Shown: positions 44,442 to 52,730 of the stretch, in pieces
How the letters are laid out: each line of letters opens with the position of its first letter
How positions within the stretch are numbered: the first letter of the stretch is position 1
Source: Streptococcus loxodontisalivarius
Lineage (GTDB): Bacteria; Bacillota; Bacilli; Lactobacillales; Streptococcaceae
Assembly: GCF_016908645.1 (NCBI RefSeq)
Contig: NZ_JAFBEH010000010.1
Coordinates: forward strand, 1 to 56,674
Length of the DNA: 56,674 nt
Direction of reading: 5' to 3'
The notes under the pieces: generated by a model
What the model was told of the DNA's origin: nothing
The model's database searches: none
What the model saw: only the letters and a program-made list of their open reading frames with translations
Made by a program: the position numbers and the translations under genes

Positions 44442-46724
44442 ATGACGTTTAGGAAGAAGATTTTTTCAATCCTTACCTTAGGTGTAATCTTGCTAGGCGT
44501 TTTTGGAGTCCTGTTTAAGGGGACCAAATCAGCTCAGGCAACTGAGATTACAACTTTTACGGTAACTGGAGCAACACTAACTTCAAATGGTCAAGTATCT
44601 AGTGGAGAGACTATGTCACTTGATGTGACCCTGTCACTCCCAAATGAACAGACTATTTCAAGTGGTGATACGATAGATTTACAATTGCCTGCAGAGTTAG
44701 CCTTTCCAACATCGTTAACAAATCAATTGGTGACGGTAGCTGGAAAAGCTGTTGGTTCTTACACAACTTCTGCAAGTGATTCAACAATTAGAATTACATT
44801 CTCTGACGAGGGCGAAACTTATTTCAAAGAAAATTCTCTTGATAAGGGGCTCAATATCGGTTTGAATGTTATTGCTAGTAAGCAAGTTCAGGATGAAAAT
44901 CCTACAGCAGCGACAATTTCATTTGAATATCCTGTTTCAAATGAATTGAGCTATGATTATGCTGGTTCAGGAGATGGAGCTATTGACAACTATACCTTTA
45001 AATATGGTTTTGTAAGTAGCTCAGACCCAACCTTGATTAACTGGTTTGTTGTGGTGGATTCGAGCCAAGATATCATCAGAAACCTTGTTATTCAAGATAC
45101 TCTTGGAAGTGGTCAAACACTAACAGGAAATGTACGCCTAGTGCAGCTTGCTTATAAGTCAGGTGGCTATGCTAGCGAAGCAGAGGCGCGTGCTGGATCT
45201 GTTACAAACAATCTAAGTTCATATGTGACTTACACAGATGCATCTGGACAGACTTTATCATCTGGAGAGGGTGCACAGTCATTTAGTTTTGTTTTTGACC
45301 AGATGCGTGGCGATAGCAGTCCATACAACAATGTGTACGGAGGAGGAAGCTCACCAGAGTACTCACCAGCTTACATTATTCAATATAGTACTCGTATCAC
45401 TGATACAAGTGCAGTAACTGGAACTTTGTCAAATCAATTGACAATTTCTGGTTCAAATATTCCTGATCGCTCAATTACGAAGACTGTTTCTTATGATTTC
45501 TCATCTTGGGGAATTGCCTGGGGAAATAAATCAACTTCTGCTGTAATTGAAGCGCAAAAACAAGTTCAGGATACAAGTGGACAGACAGTCGACCTTGAAG
45601 ATGGTCAGTTTGAATTTGCTCTATATCAAGTCGATTCATCAGGAAATGAAACACTCGTTTCGACAACAAGAAATACTGCAGATGGAAGTATCCAATTTGA
45701 TCCAATTACTTACCAAAAAGCAGGGCTTTATTCTTACATTGTTCGTGAGATTGCAGGGACTGATGAGGACTACACTTACTCTGATCAAAGTTTGAAATAT
45801 TTTGTCAATGTAACGCTTGAGGATGATCAGTATGTTGCATCTGTGGGATCACCAACATCAGGAACAACAATTACAAATACTTACAATCCTCAAACAACGA
45901 CAGAAGAATCAACCACTTCGACAACAGAGGAGTCAACAACGACTACAACGACGGAGGATCCGACGACGACTTCGACAACAGAAGAGCCAACGACCACTTC
46001 AACAACAGAAGAGTCAACGACCACTTCGACGACAGAAGAGTCAACGACAACCTCAACAACAGAGGAGTCAACGACGACTTCAACGACGGAAGAGTCAACA
46101 ACGACTTCAACAACGGAGGAGCCAACGACGACCTCGACAACAGAAGAGCCAACGACAACTTCGACAACGGAGGAGTCAACGACGACCTCAACAACAGAAG
46201 AGTCAACGACAACTTCTATGACCGAGGAGTCAACGACTACCTCGACAACAGAGGAGTCAACGACGACTTCGACAACAGAAGAGCCAACGACAACTTCGAC
46301 AACGGAGGAGTCAACGACGACCTCAACAACAGAGGAGTCAACAACAACTTCTACGACAGAGGAGTCAACAACAACTTCGACAACAGAGGAGTCAACAACA
46401 ACTTCGACAACAGAGGAGTCAACAACAACTTCTACGACAGAGGAGTCAACAACAACTTCTACGACAGAAGAGCCAACTACAGAAGAAACTACTAAAACGA
46501 CAACAAGTACGACTACAGTTCTTCCTTCTGGAAATGGATCTGATAAAGGTAAACCAAATGGTTCATCTGTCGGTCAAGCAACAAGTGAACAGTCTGCTGG
46601 AACAAAAGCACAAACAAAATCAGCACTTCCAAGCACAGGAGATAAGTCTGATGTTCTTTGGTCAGTAGCAGGTCTTGGTTTACTTCTTCTTGCAGTCCCT
46701 GTTGTAAAACGTAAAAGAGACTAG
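44442..46724 (+). CDS. LPXTG-anchored surface adhesin with pilin-type domain and Thr/Ser/Glu repeats
   Basis: 760-aa sortase substrate. Signal peptide (about 1-33), an adhesin-type Ig-like region (about 40-360), and an FctA/Spy0128-type isopeptide pilin domain (about 366-480, DLEDGQFEFALYQVD ... YFVNVTLEDD). A stalk follows of 19 nonapeptides [S/P]TTTS[T/M]TEE (507-677), then LPSTG (729-733), a hydrophobic segment and KRKRD. The stalk spans the wall; the head probably binds a host or salivary ligand, identity unknown. No sortase or pilus genes adjoin, so it is probably a housekeeping SrtA substrate. Confidence 0.92.
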   Translation: MTFRKKIFSILTLGVILLGVFGVLFKGTKSAQATEITTFTVTGATLTSNGQVSSGETMSLDVTLSLPNEQTISSGDTIDLQLPAELAFPTSLTNQLVTVAGKAVGSYTTSASDSTIRITFSDEGETYFKENSLDKGLNIGLNVIASKQVQDENPTAATISFEYPVSNELSYDYAGSGDGAIDNYTFKYGFVSSSDPTLINWFVVVDSSQDIIRNLVIQDTLGSGQTLTGNVRLVQLAYKSGGYASEAEARAGSVTNNLSSYVTYTDASGQTLSSGEGAQSFSFVFDQMRGDSSPYNNVYGGGSSPEYSPAYIIQYSTRITDTSAVTGTLSNQLTISGSNIPDRSITKTVSYDFSSWGIAWGNKSTSAVIEAQKQVQDTSGQTVDLEDGQFEFALYQVDSSGNETLVSTTRNTADGSIQFDPITYQKAGLYSYIVREIAGTDEDYTYSDQSLKYFVNVTLEDDQYVASVGSPTSGTTITNTYNPQTTTEESTTSTTEESTTTTTTEDPTTTSTTEEPTTTSTTEESTTTSTTEESTTTSTTEESTTTSTTEESTTTSTTEEPTTTSTTEEPTTTSTTEESTTTSTTEESTTTSMTEESTTTSTTEESTTTSTTEEPTTTSTTEESTTTSTTEESTTTSTTEESTTTSTTEESTTTSTTEESTTTSTTEESTTTSTTEEPTTEETTKTTTSTTTVLPSGNGSDKGKPNGSSVGQATSEQSAGTKAQTKSALPSTGDKSDVLWSVAGLGLLLLAVPVVKRKRD
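45960..46472 (+). repeat. 27-bp coding minisatellite, 19 copies
   Basis: 513 bp = 19 x 27 bp encoding [S/P]TTTS[T/M]TEE. Copies differ mainly at third positions. Because 27 is a multiple of 3, copy-number changes keep the frame. The last six units are the most alike, suggesting recent expansion. Not a CRISPR: no spacers. Confidence 0.95.
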
Positions 46725-46782
46725 TAATTTTTTCTAATTTTTACCGAAAAAATTGTTTATTTCTCCTTAGAGAGCTAATATA

Positions 46783-46840
46783 AAAAGAGGTCACTCTGTC
46801 ACATCCTTGTTGAGGATAACTGACAGTAGTGGTCTCTTTT
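46783..46840 (+). terminator. long three-part hairpin terminator after the adhesin gene
   Basis: Outer 13-bp stem 46783-46795/46828-46840 (two G-U), middle CTGTCA/TGACAG, inner ATCCT/AGGAT, 5-nt loop, ending CTTTT. The TATAAT of the next gene starts 5 bp later. Confidence 0.85.
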
Positions 46841-46841
46841 G

Positions 46842-46850
46842 TGTTATAAT
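46842..46850 (+). promoter_or_regulatory. extended -10 promoter of the DUF1803 gene
   Basis: TGTTATAAT ending at 46850; ATG at 46858, so the mRNA is predicted to be leaderless. No ribosome-binding site is visible. Confidence 0.6.
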
Positions 46851-46857
46851 ATGTTTT

Positions 46858-47508
46858 ATGATAAAGATTTTTAATCCCGATAAATTAACGCGTCAGCCAT
46901 TTTTCCAAGAGCTGATAGCCTACATGACTGAGCATGATGATATTATTCTGCGCCAGATTAAGAAGGATTTCCCTGAGGTGAAGCATTTGGACCGTCAGTT
47001 GGAAACTTACATTCAGGCTGGCTATATCGAGCGTAAGGACAAGCGCTATTATCTGAGTTTGCCTCTTTTAACTGATCTTAGTCAAGTTTCTTTGGAGGAG
47101 ATGATTTTCGTTGATACGGAGTCGCCTATCTATGAAGAATTGCTGGCGCTGAGATTTGAGTCAGAGACACTTAACCAGACCAATGTGGCAAGGATTTTTG
47201 AGACGACTAATATCAGTCGAGATGAATTAACTCTGTCAAATTATTTTTATAAATTGAGAACTGCGCAGCCTATGTCCCAAGAACAAGACAAACTCTATCA
47301 CGTTCTAGGTGATGTCAATCCTGAGTATGCCCTCAAGTATATGACGACCTTTCTTCTTAAGTATGGTCGAAAGGATGCCCTTATGCAGAAGCGACCAGAT
47401 ATTTTTGTCAAGAGTCTTGAAATTCTAGGCTATATTGAGAAAAATGCAGATGACAAGTATGAGCTTCGCATGGACTTTGACCAAGACAGATTGACATTTA
47501 GAGCATAG
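46858..47508 (+). CDS. DUF1803 family protein
   Basis: 216-aa cytosolic protein of unknown function, conserved in streptococci. No membrane segment. Residues 1-70 look like a helix-turn-helix or winged-helix region (IILRQIKKDFPEVKHLDRQLETYIQAGYIERKDKRYYL), so a DNA- or RNA-binding role is possible. The start is placed at ATG 46858 (MIKIFNPDKLTRQPF), the family's usual N-terminus; an upstream in-frame start at 46807 lies inside the terminator hairpin. Confidence 0.85.
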   Translation: MIKIFNPDKLTRQPFFQELIAYMTEHDDIILRQIKKDFPEVKHLDRQLETYIQAGYIERKDKRYYLSLPLLTDLSQVSLEEMIFVDTESPIYEELLALRFESETLNQTNVARIFETTNISRDELTLSNYFYKLRTAQPMSQEQDKLYHVLGDVNPEYALKYMTTFLLKYGRKDALMQKRPDIFVKSLEILGYIEKNADDKYELRMDFDQDRLTFRA

Positions 47509-47536
47509 AAAAAACTTCCGATTGGAAGTTTTTTTC
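47509..47536. terminator. bidirectional terminator after DUF1803 and the siderophore operon
   Basis: AAAACTTCC-GATT-GGAAGTTTTTTT; convergent genes end on both sides. Confidence 0.9.
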
Positions 47537-47547
47537 ATTGTTGGAGA

Positions 47548-48552
47548 TTAACTTTCGACCTTTGTCATGAGGTAGAGGAAGTAAGGGGCACCGATGATGG
47601 AGACGATGAGTCCTGTCGGGATGCCTGTTCCAATGAGTAGGACACGACCAATGGTATCTGCGATGAGGAGGAGTATCATTCCCATCAGCATACTTGCTGG
47701 TAGGCTGATGCGATGGTCGCTTCCCATCAAACGTCGGCTAACGTGACCTGCAACTAGCCCGACAAAGGTGATATTTCCGACCAGAACAACTGATAGGGAT
47801 GCGAGGGCTGTCGAGAGTACCAGCGAAATCAATCGTTCTTTTTGGAGGTTGAGTCCAAGAGCGAGAGCAGTCTGCTCATTAAGATTCATGATATTGAGAG
47901 ATTGGCTGCGCGTGTAAGTTAAGAGCCAGAGAATGATGAGAATTGGTGTGAAGATTGCAAGCACTGTCCAATTGTCTCCAGTAATCTTACCACTCAGCCA
48001 AGAGACGATGTAGTCGGTTTTATTATCATTGAGTTTGCTGATAACAGAGACCATAACACCTGATAGCATGGTTGAGACACCGACACCTGTGATGATCAGC
48101 CTTGTTGGGCTGATACCATGATTTTTCTTTCGAGAAATAAGATAGACAATCATGATAGTCAAGATACCACCCAGCATGGCCATGAAGGGCATAAGTGAGA
48201 TGATATTGACACTTGAGCTATCTAAGAAGGCAACCATGATAGCAATGACTAGCCCTGCTCCCGTATTGATTCCTAGAATTCCCGAGTCAGCTAGAGGATT
48301 TTTGGTTAGGGTCTGAAGGAGCATTCCTGACAAGGCAAGAGAAGCACCGCCTAAGATAGCTGCTAGGATGCGAGGAAGTCTGATTTTAAAGATAATCAGA
48401 TTCATAGCCTGGCTACCATTTCCAAAAAAGACAGACAAAGTATCACTAAAGGAAGCATTAGCATAGCCGATGGATAGAGAGGTCAGGAAGATTAGCAATA
48501 GGACTGCAATCAAGAGTCCGAAACTGATAAGAAGTTTCTTTTTGGTCATCAT
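47548..48552 (-). CDS. iron-siderophore ABC transporter permease (FhuG/FecD-type)
   Basis: 334-aa FecCD-family permease with about ten helices: LPRILAAILGGASLALSGMLLQ is the family signature, GVGVSTMLSG and VLVGNITFVGLVAGHVSRRLMG also fit. Pairs with the upstream permease to form the channel. Overlaps it by 4 nt. Last gene of the four-gene operon. Confidence 0.92.
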   Translation of the reverse strand: MMTKKKLLISFGLLIAVLLLIFLTSLSIGYANASFSDTLSVFFGNGSQAMNLIIFKIRLPRILAAILGGASLALSGMLLQTLTKNPLADSGILGINTGAGLVIAIMVAFLDSSSVNIISLMPFMAMLGGILTIMIVYLISRKKNHGISPTRLIITGVGVSTMLSGVMVSVISKLNDNKTDYIVSWLSGKITGDNWTVLAIFTPILIILWLLTYTRSQSLNIMNLNEQTALALGLNLQKERLISLVLSTALASLSVVLVGNITFVGLVAGHVSRRLMGSDHRISLPASMLMGMILLLIADTIGRVLLIGTGIPTGLIVSIIGAPYFLYLMTKVES

Positions 48553-49568
48553 AGATTTTTCCCCCTTCTAACCAACCAAAGGAAGCAAGGGAGTCCAACA
48601 ATGGCAATAACAGCACTGATTGGTGTTTCTTTTGGAGGATTGATGGTACGGCAGATAATATCCACCCAGAGCATGAAAGTAGCTCCAGCAAAGGCTGTCA
48701 TAGGTAGAAGGATGCGGTAGTCCTTGGATACAAACATGCGGATAAAATGAGGGATAATAAGACCGATAAAGGAGATAGACCCGACCAGGGCAACAGATGA
48801 GGCAGATAGAACCAAAACGATGGCAAGCAGAGCGATTGTTGTGAGAAAAGTCTTCTGTCCCAGCGCTTTTGCGACGGTCTCGTTGAGACTGAGAATGGTT
48901 AATTGATGGGCAAATAGCTGAGCTAGGAGAAGACCAAGAATGATAAAGGGAGCAATGATACCAATCATTTTCCAATTGATTTCAACAAAGCCACCAGCCT
49001 GCCAACCGATAACGGTTTTTGACAGGTCAAAGTAAAGTGTAATTGCCTGACCGATAGCAGAGAAAAGTGTAGAAATCATAGCACCAGCAAGAATGAGGCG
49101 CAGCTGATTGTATCCCTTTTTAGACTGATAAGACAGACCAAAAACGAGTAGAGCTGCCAATAGCGACCCTAGGAGACAGACAAAGAGAATAAGGCTATAA
49201 TGCATACTACCGAAAATAGCATAGCCGATAATCAAGGCAAGACCAGCGCCAGCATTGATTCCCAAAAGACCAGGGTCAGCGATAGGGTTGCGGGTGACAC
49301 CTTGCATGATTGAACCAGCCTGTGCCATGGCGGCACCAACTAAGAGGGTTGCTATGATACGTGGGAGGCGTAGGTCGAAGATGACATCTTGAATTTTAGA
49401 GTTGGTCAGTGGATTTTGAATGACCTGCCAGACTTGAGCGTTGCTATAAGCGATAGCTCCAAATCGAAGACCGACATACCAACCGCTGATAAATAAAGCC
49501 AGAATAATGAAAAAAACAAGCCAAATATGATTTGGCTTATTCTTCTGACCAAGAGAATTCTTGTTCAT
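48549..49568 (-). CDS. iron-siderophore ABC transporter permease (FhuB/FecC-type)
   Basis: 339-aa FecCD-family permease: LRLPRIIATLLVGAAMAQAGSIMQGVTRNPIADPGLLG and SVALVGSISFIGLIIPHFIRM are diagnostic. About ten helices. Second-last gene of the operon. The ribosome-binding site is weak. Confidence 0.92.
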   Translation of the reverse strand: MNKNSLGQKNKPNHIWLVFFIILALFISGWYVGLRFGAIAYSNAQVWQVIQNPLTNSKIQDVIFDLRLPRIIATLLVGAAMAQAGSIMQGVTRNPIADPGLLGINAGAGLALIIGYAIFGSMHYSLILFVCLLGSLLAALLVFGLSYQSKKGYNQLRLILAGAMISTLFSAIGQAITLYFDLSKTVIGWQAGGFVEINWKMIGIIAPFIILGLLLAQLFAHQLTILSLNETVAKALGQKTFLTTIALLAIVLVLSASSVALVGSISFIGLIIPHFIRMFVSKDYRILLPMTAFAGATFMLWVDIICRTINPPKETPISAVIAIVGLPCFLWLVRRGKNL

Positions 49569-49585
49569 GTGTTTACTTTCTATGA

Positions 49586-50524
49586 TTAGCTGTTTGCTTT
49601 TTTGACAGCTGAGACGAAGGCATCCAATTGTTTGTCAAGTGACATTGGATCTGAGAAGTAGAAGAGGTTGTAGTCGCTTTCAATGATATGTCCTTCTTTA
49701 ACAGCAGTCATATTTTTCCAAACATCACTTTCAGTCAGTGAAGCGGCAGCTTCTTTAGTAGAATCGTTGACATTAAGGAGAGCGTAGTCACCAACGTAGT
49801 CAGCAATTGCTTCTTGAGAAACGCCGAAGTAACCTGTTGGGAAAACATCGCTTTGAACCTTAGCAGGTGCTGAGTAACCGAGTGCATCGTAGATCAACTC
49901 ACCACCACGACCCCAGTTGTTACCGTAGAGGTAGATGTTCTTGTCGTAAAGGTCCATAACGGTGAAGGTAGTTGATGTAGGGAGGATTGAGCTGAGTTCT
50001 TCTTTAGCGTCAGCAACTTTATCTTTCCAGTTTGAAAGCCATTCTTCAGCTTCGTCTTCTTTACCAAAGACTTTACCAAGGTTGGTCATCATTTCAAGGT
50101 AGTCGTTTGTTCCGTAAGTGATTTCAAGGACTGGAGCGATTTCTTTCAATTTATCAATGTTTTCGTCAGTTGAGAAAGCGATGATAAGGTCTGGTTCTTC
50201 TGCAGCGATAGTTTCAGTGTCGCTTGAAGTCAATTTTTTAGCGTCAGCTAATTTGTCGCCAAAGGCAGGGCTATCTTTTTCAAGGTCAAGTGAGTAGCTT
50301 GAAACGTTGATGCCGAGTTGGAGGAGGTAGCCTGTGTAAGAATAAGCGAAGTTAACTACTTTTTTAGGATTTTCAGGAATATCACCTGAGTAGCTGAAGC
50401 CTTCGATTTTTGGCTTGCTTGATAGGGTTGTCTCTTCTGATGAAGAACTTGTAGATGAATTGCTACATGCAGCAAGAGTGACAACTGCAAAGATAGCAAG
50501 AAGTGCTGTTAAAAACTTTTTCAT
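49586..50524 (-). CDS. iron-siderophore binding lipoprotein (FhuD/FatB-type)
   Basis: 312-aa lipoprotein: signal MKKFLTALLAIFAVVTLAAC, lipidated Cys20, Ser/Thr linker, then a cluster-A-II periplasmic-binding fold (EEPDLIIAFSTDENIDKLKEIAPVLEITYG is typical). Ligand probably a ferric siderophore or haem; not decidable here. ATG 50524 lies 9 nt after AGGAG; the upstream TTG 50530 is too close. Confidence 0.9.
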   Translation of the reverse strand: MKKFLTALLAIFAVVTLAACSNSSTSSSSEETTLSSKPKIEGFSYSGDIPENPKKVVNFAYSYTGYLLQLGINVSSYSLDLEKDSPAFGDKLADAKKLTSSDTETIAAEEPDLIIAFSTDENIDKLKEIAPVLEITYGTNDYLEMMTNLGKVFGKEDEAEEWLSNWKDKVADAKEELSSILPTSTTFTVMDLYDKNIYLYGNNWGRGGELIYDALGYSAPAKVQSDVFPTGYFGVSQEAIADYVGDYALLNVNDSTKEAAASLTESDVWKNMTAVKEGHIIESDYNLFYFSDPMSLDKQLDAFVSAVKKANS

Positions 50525-50544
50525 AGTCAATATCTCCTAAAAAT

Positions 50545-51330
50545 TTATGATATAAGCTGATAAGTCAGCAAAATAGGTCTCTTATGGATAGGGTCTGTGG
50601 TAATCTGAGCATCAATTTTAAAGATGTCTCTGATGACTTCAGCTGTCATGACCTCTTCTACAGAACCCTGATAACGGATGCTGCCTGATTTCATAGCAAT
50701 CAGATGATCCGAAAAACGAGCTGATAGGTTAAGATCGTGGAGGACCATGATGATGGTTTTTCCAGATTCGCGATTCAGTCTTTGGAGTAACTCCAAAACC
50801 TCAAGTTGATGGTTCATATCCAGATAAGTGGTTGGCTCATCTAGGAAAATGGTGTCCGTATCCTGAGCAAGTGCCATAGCAATCCAAACACGCTGGCGCT
50901 GGCCACCTGACAGGGAATCGACTTCGCTGTTAGCAAATTCAGTGACCTTGGTCACTTCCATTGCCCAGTGGATTTTATCACGATCTTCTTGGTTGAGAGT
51001 ACCCAAGTAGCGCTGATGAGGAAAACGTCCATAAGATACTAGCTCATAGACGGTAATGCCTTCAGTAGCTTCAAGAACCTGTGGCAGAAGGGCGATGCGT
51101 TTAGCAATCTCTTTGGTTGGTAGTTTGGCAATAGCCTCGCCATCAATATAGATCTGCCCTTCTTTAAGTGCTTGAATACGTGTCAGAGCCTTTAAGAGAG
51201 TTGATTTTCCACAACCATTAGCACCGATGATGGTTGTCACCTTCTGACTAGGAATCTCCACTGTCAAATCATCGATAATCAAACGTTTGTCATAAGCAAC
51301 CGCAATCTCTTGGGCACGAATGTCTGACAT
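50545..51330 (-). CDS. iron-siderophore ABC transporter ATPase (FhuC/FepC-type)
   Basis: 261-aa ATPase: Walker A GANGCGKST, VTVYELVSYGRFPHQ (FepC-type YGRxPH motif), signature LSGGQRQR, Walker B TIFLDEPTTYLD, VLHDLN. First gene of the operon. ATG 51330 (MSDIRAQEIAVAYD) has AAAGGAG upstream; a longer frame to 51396 would start inside the leader repeat. Confidence 0.93.
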   Translation of the reverse strand: MSDIRAQEIAVAYDKRLIIDDLTVEIPSQKVTTIIGANGCGKSTLLKALTRIQALKEGQIYIDGEAIAKLPTKEIAKRIALLPQVLEATEGITVYELVSYGRFPHQRYLGTLNQEDRDKIHWAMEVTKVTEFANSEVDSLSGGQRQRVWIAMALAQDTDTIFLDEPTTYLDMNHQLEVLELLQRLNRESGKTIIMVLHDLNLSARFSDHLIAMKSGSIRYQGSVEEVMTAEVIRDIFKIDAQITTDPIHKRPILLTYQLIS

Positions 51331-51365
51331 AAAAATCTCCTTTCTAGAATATGATACAAAGAATG

Positions 51366-51400
51366 GTTTCAATTTATTAAAAACAGATTGAAACATTATA
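51366..51400 (-). promoter_or_regulatory. siderophore operon -10 and leader inverted repeat
   Basis: On the minus strand TATAAT (plus 51395-51400) is followed directly by GTTTCAAT, 13 nt, ATTGAAAC (plus 51366-51394). The perfect 8-bp repeat covers about +1 to +29 of the transcript, as an operator or RNA hairpin. Confidence 0.6.
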
Positions 51401-51419
51401 TTTTTTTATTTTAACATAG

Positions 51420-51443
51420 AAAAAAGCCTCGATAAAGGCTTTT
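51420..51443 (-). terminator. terminator-like hairpin upstream of the siderophore operon
   Basis: On the minus strand AAAAGCCT/AGGCTTTT ending in a T-run (plus 51420-51425 is all A). No minus-strand gene ends before it, so it is either an attenuator or a remnant. Confidence 0.6.
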
Positions 51444-51460
51444 AAGGAAAGTTTTTTTAT

Positions 51461-51495
51461 TGATAATCATTAAAAATAGTAATGATAATTGTTAT
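51461..51495. promoter_or_regulatory. Fur-family-like metal operator
   Basis: TGATAATCATTA (51461-51472), 7 bp, TAATGATAATTGTTAT (51480-51495). GATAAT/ATTATC-type arms resemble Fur or PerR boxes. It lies between the siderophore operon and the formate/nitrite gene and may serve either. Confidence 0.55.
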
Positions 51496-51667
51496 AAAAA
51501 CTAAAATAATCTCTATAAATTTCTCTTATGGCTAGTAATAAGAAAAAGTGATTATGCAGAGAGAAGGCGCTTTGTTAGAATAGTTGGTATAGTTACCCAA
51601 TTTATTAACCTAAGAGAGTTTTGAGATTGTATCTAGGCTCATCATTAGTAATGCAAAGGAGATAAAC

Positions 51668-52441
51668 ATGTTTACACCAAAAGAACTTGTTGAACAAGCA
51701 ATCCAATCAGGACAGGCAAAGGCTAATAATAGTTACTTAACAACCTTTATATTAGGTATTTTTGCTAGTGGTTTTATAGCGTTAGCGGGTGTTGCTGTCA
51801 TTAGAGTTATGGCACTACTTCCTAAAGAATTTGGAAGTTTATCAAGCTTCATAGGAGGATTGGCCTTTCCATTTGGTTTAGTGGCCTTAATTATTTTAGG
51901 AGGAGAGTTAGTAACAGGGAATATGTTCTGTTTGTCAATGGCTCTTTTTGATCGAAAAATTAGTCTAAAGCAATGGGGAATTAATCTATTAATAGTTAGT
52001 CTTGCCAATTTAGTTGGAGCTGTCTTGGTAGCTTACTTTTTTGGATACTTGTCTGCAACCTTAACAGGAGATTATGCTCCTAAAACACTAGCTATTGCAC
52101 AGGGAAGGCTGGGACAGCCACTACCAACTTTCTTTTCAGCGGTAGCTTGTAATCTTCTAGTGAGCTCTGGTATTTACATGGCCATGGCAGCAAAGGATGT
52201 AACAGGTAAGGTTGTCACTGCCTCGTTGATTGCAGTGAGTTTTATTATTGTAGGTTACCAGCACGTGGTTGCTAATATGTTTTTTCTATTTGCCGGCTAC
52301 TTGGCTGGTGGTATCAGTCTGGATCAAATTTTTAATAATCTTGTTATTGTTTGGTTTGGAAATCTTTTGGGAGGAGCTGGGCTTCTGGCAGGTGGTTACT
52401 TTACAGCCTATAAAATTGGATTTAGGAAAAAATCAGCCTAA
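51668..52441 (+). CDS. formate/nitrite transporter family channel
   Basis: 257-aa FNT-family (FocA/NirC) pentameric anion channel. Six hydrophobic helices; GGELVTGNMFCLSMALFDRK and GYQHVVANMFFLFAGYLAGG match the two FNT signatures, the latter holding the central His. Formate is the likeliest substrate given pflA elsewhere in the window. AAAGGAGAT ribosome-binding site. Confidence 0.9.
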   Translation: MFTPKELVEQAIQSGQAKANNSYLTTFILGIFASGFIALAGVAVIRVMALLPKEFGSLSSFIGGLAFPFGLVALIILGGELVTGNMFCLSMALFDRKISLKQWGINLLIVSLANLVGAVLVAYFFGYLSATLTGDYAPKTLAIAQGRLGQPLPTFFSAVACNLLVSSGIYMAMAAKDVTGKVVTASLIAVSFIIVGYQHVVANMFFLFAGYLAGGISLDQIFNNLVIVWFGNLLGGAGLLAGGYFTAYKIGFRKKSA

Positions 52442-52461
52442 GTTATTCCTTCAAAAAAGAT

Positions 52462-52592
52462 GAGGCTGGGCAAAAACTAAAATTTTAGCATTGCAATTAA
52501 AATTTGAATATAAAAAAATAGCTTAGAATCAATGTTTCTGACAACATAGTTCTAAGCTATTTTCTATATTTAAAGACTTTTTGCCCAGCCTC
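52462..52592. mobile_element. 131-bp MITE with IS1182-type termini
   Basis: Terminal inverted repeat GAGGCTGGGCAAAAA (52462-52476) and TTTTTGCCCAGCCTC (52578-52592). A second perfect inverted repeat of 13 bp (52516-52528/52550-52562) lies inside. The first 16 bases equal the end of the transposase-bearing element at 56334-56349. No coding capacity, so a non-autonomous miniature element. The rest of the 52442-52730 gap (52593-52699) shows nothing recognisable. Confidence 0.85.
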
Positions 52593-52699
52593 TTAACTGG
52601 TCAGCAAAAAGTGCTAATTTACGATGCTTACTAGCTTGAAGCGATGAGTTGATTTAGCAAGGAACAAGTCTTGAGGAAATTAACTATTTTAGCTATTTC

Positions 52700-52729
52700 A
52701 AAAGGTTGGATGTGTTGTCCAACCTTTTT
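52700..52729. terminator. terminator beside murE
   Basis: AAAAGGTTGGA/TCCAACCTTTT stem, 7-nt loop, T-run on plus; the murE stop follows at once, so it can serve murE on minus. Confidence 0.85.
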
Positions 52730-52730
52730 A

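Noticed and set aside
45943..46221. Open frames on the other strand and in another frame over the adhesin repeats
   Set aside because: They come from the low-complexity 27-bp repeat, which lacks stops in several frames; no RBS or promoter.
45960..46472. CRISPR-like periodicity
   Set aside because: Units are contiguous and coding, with no spacers.
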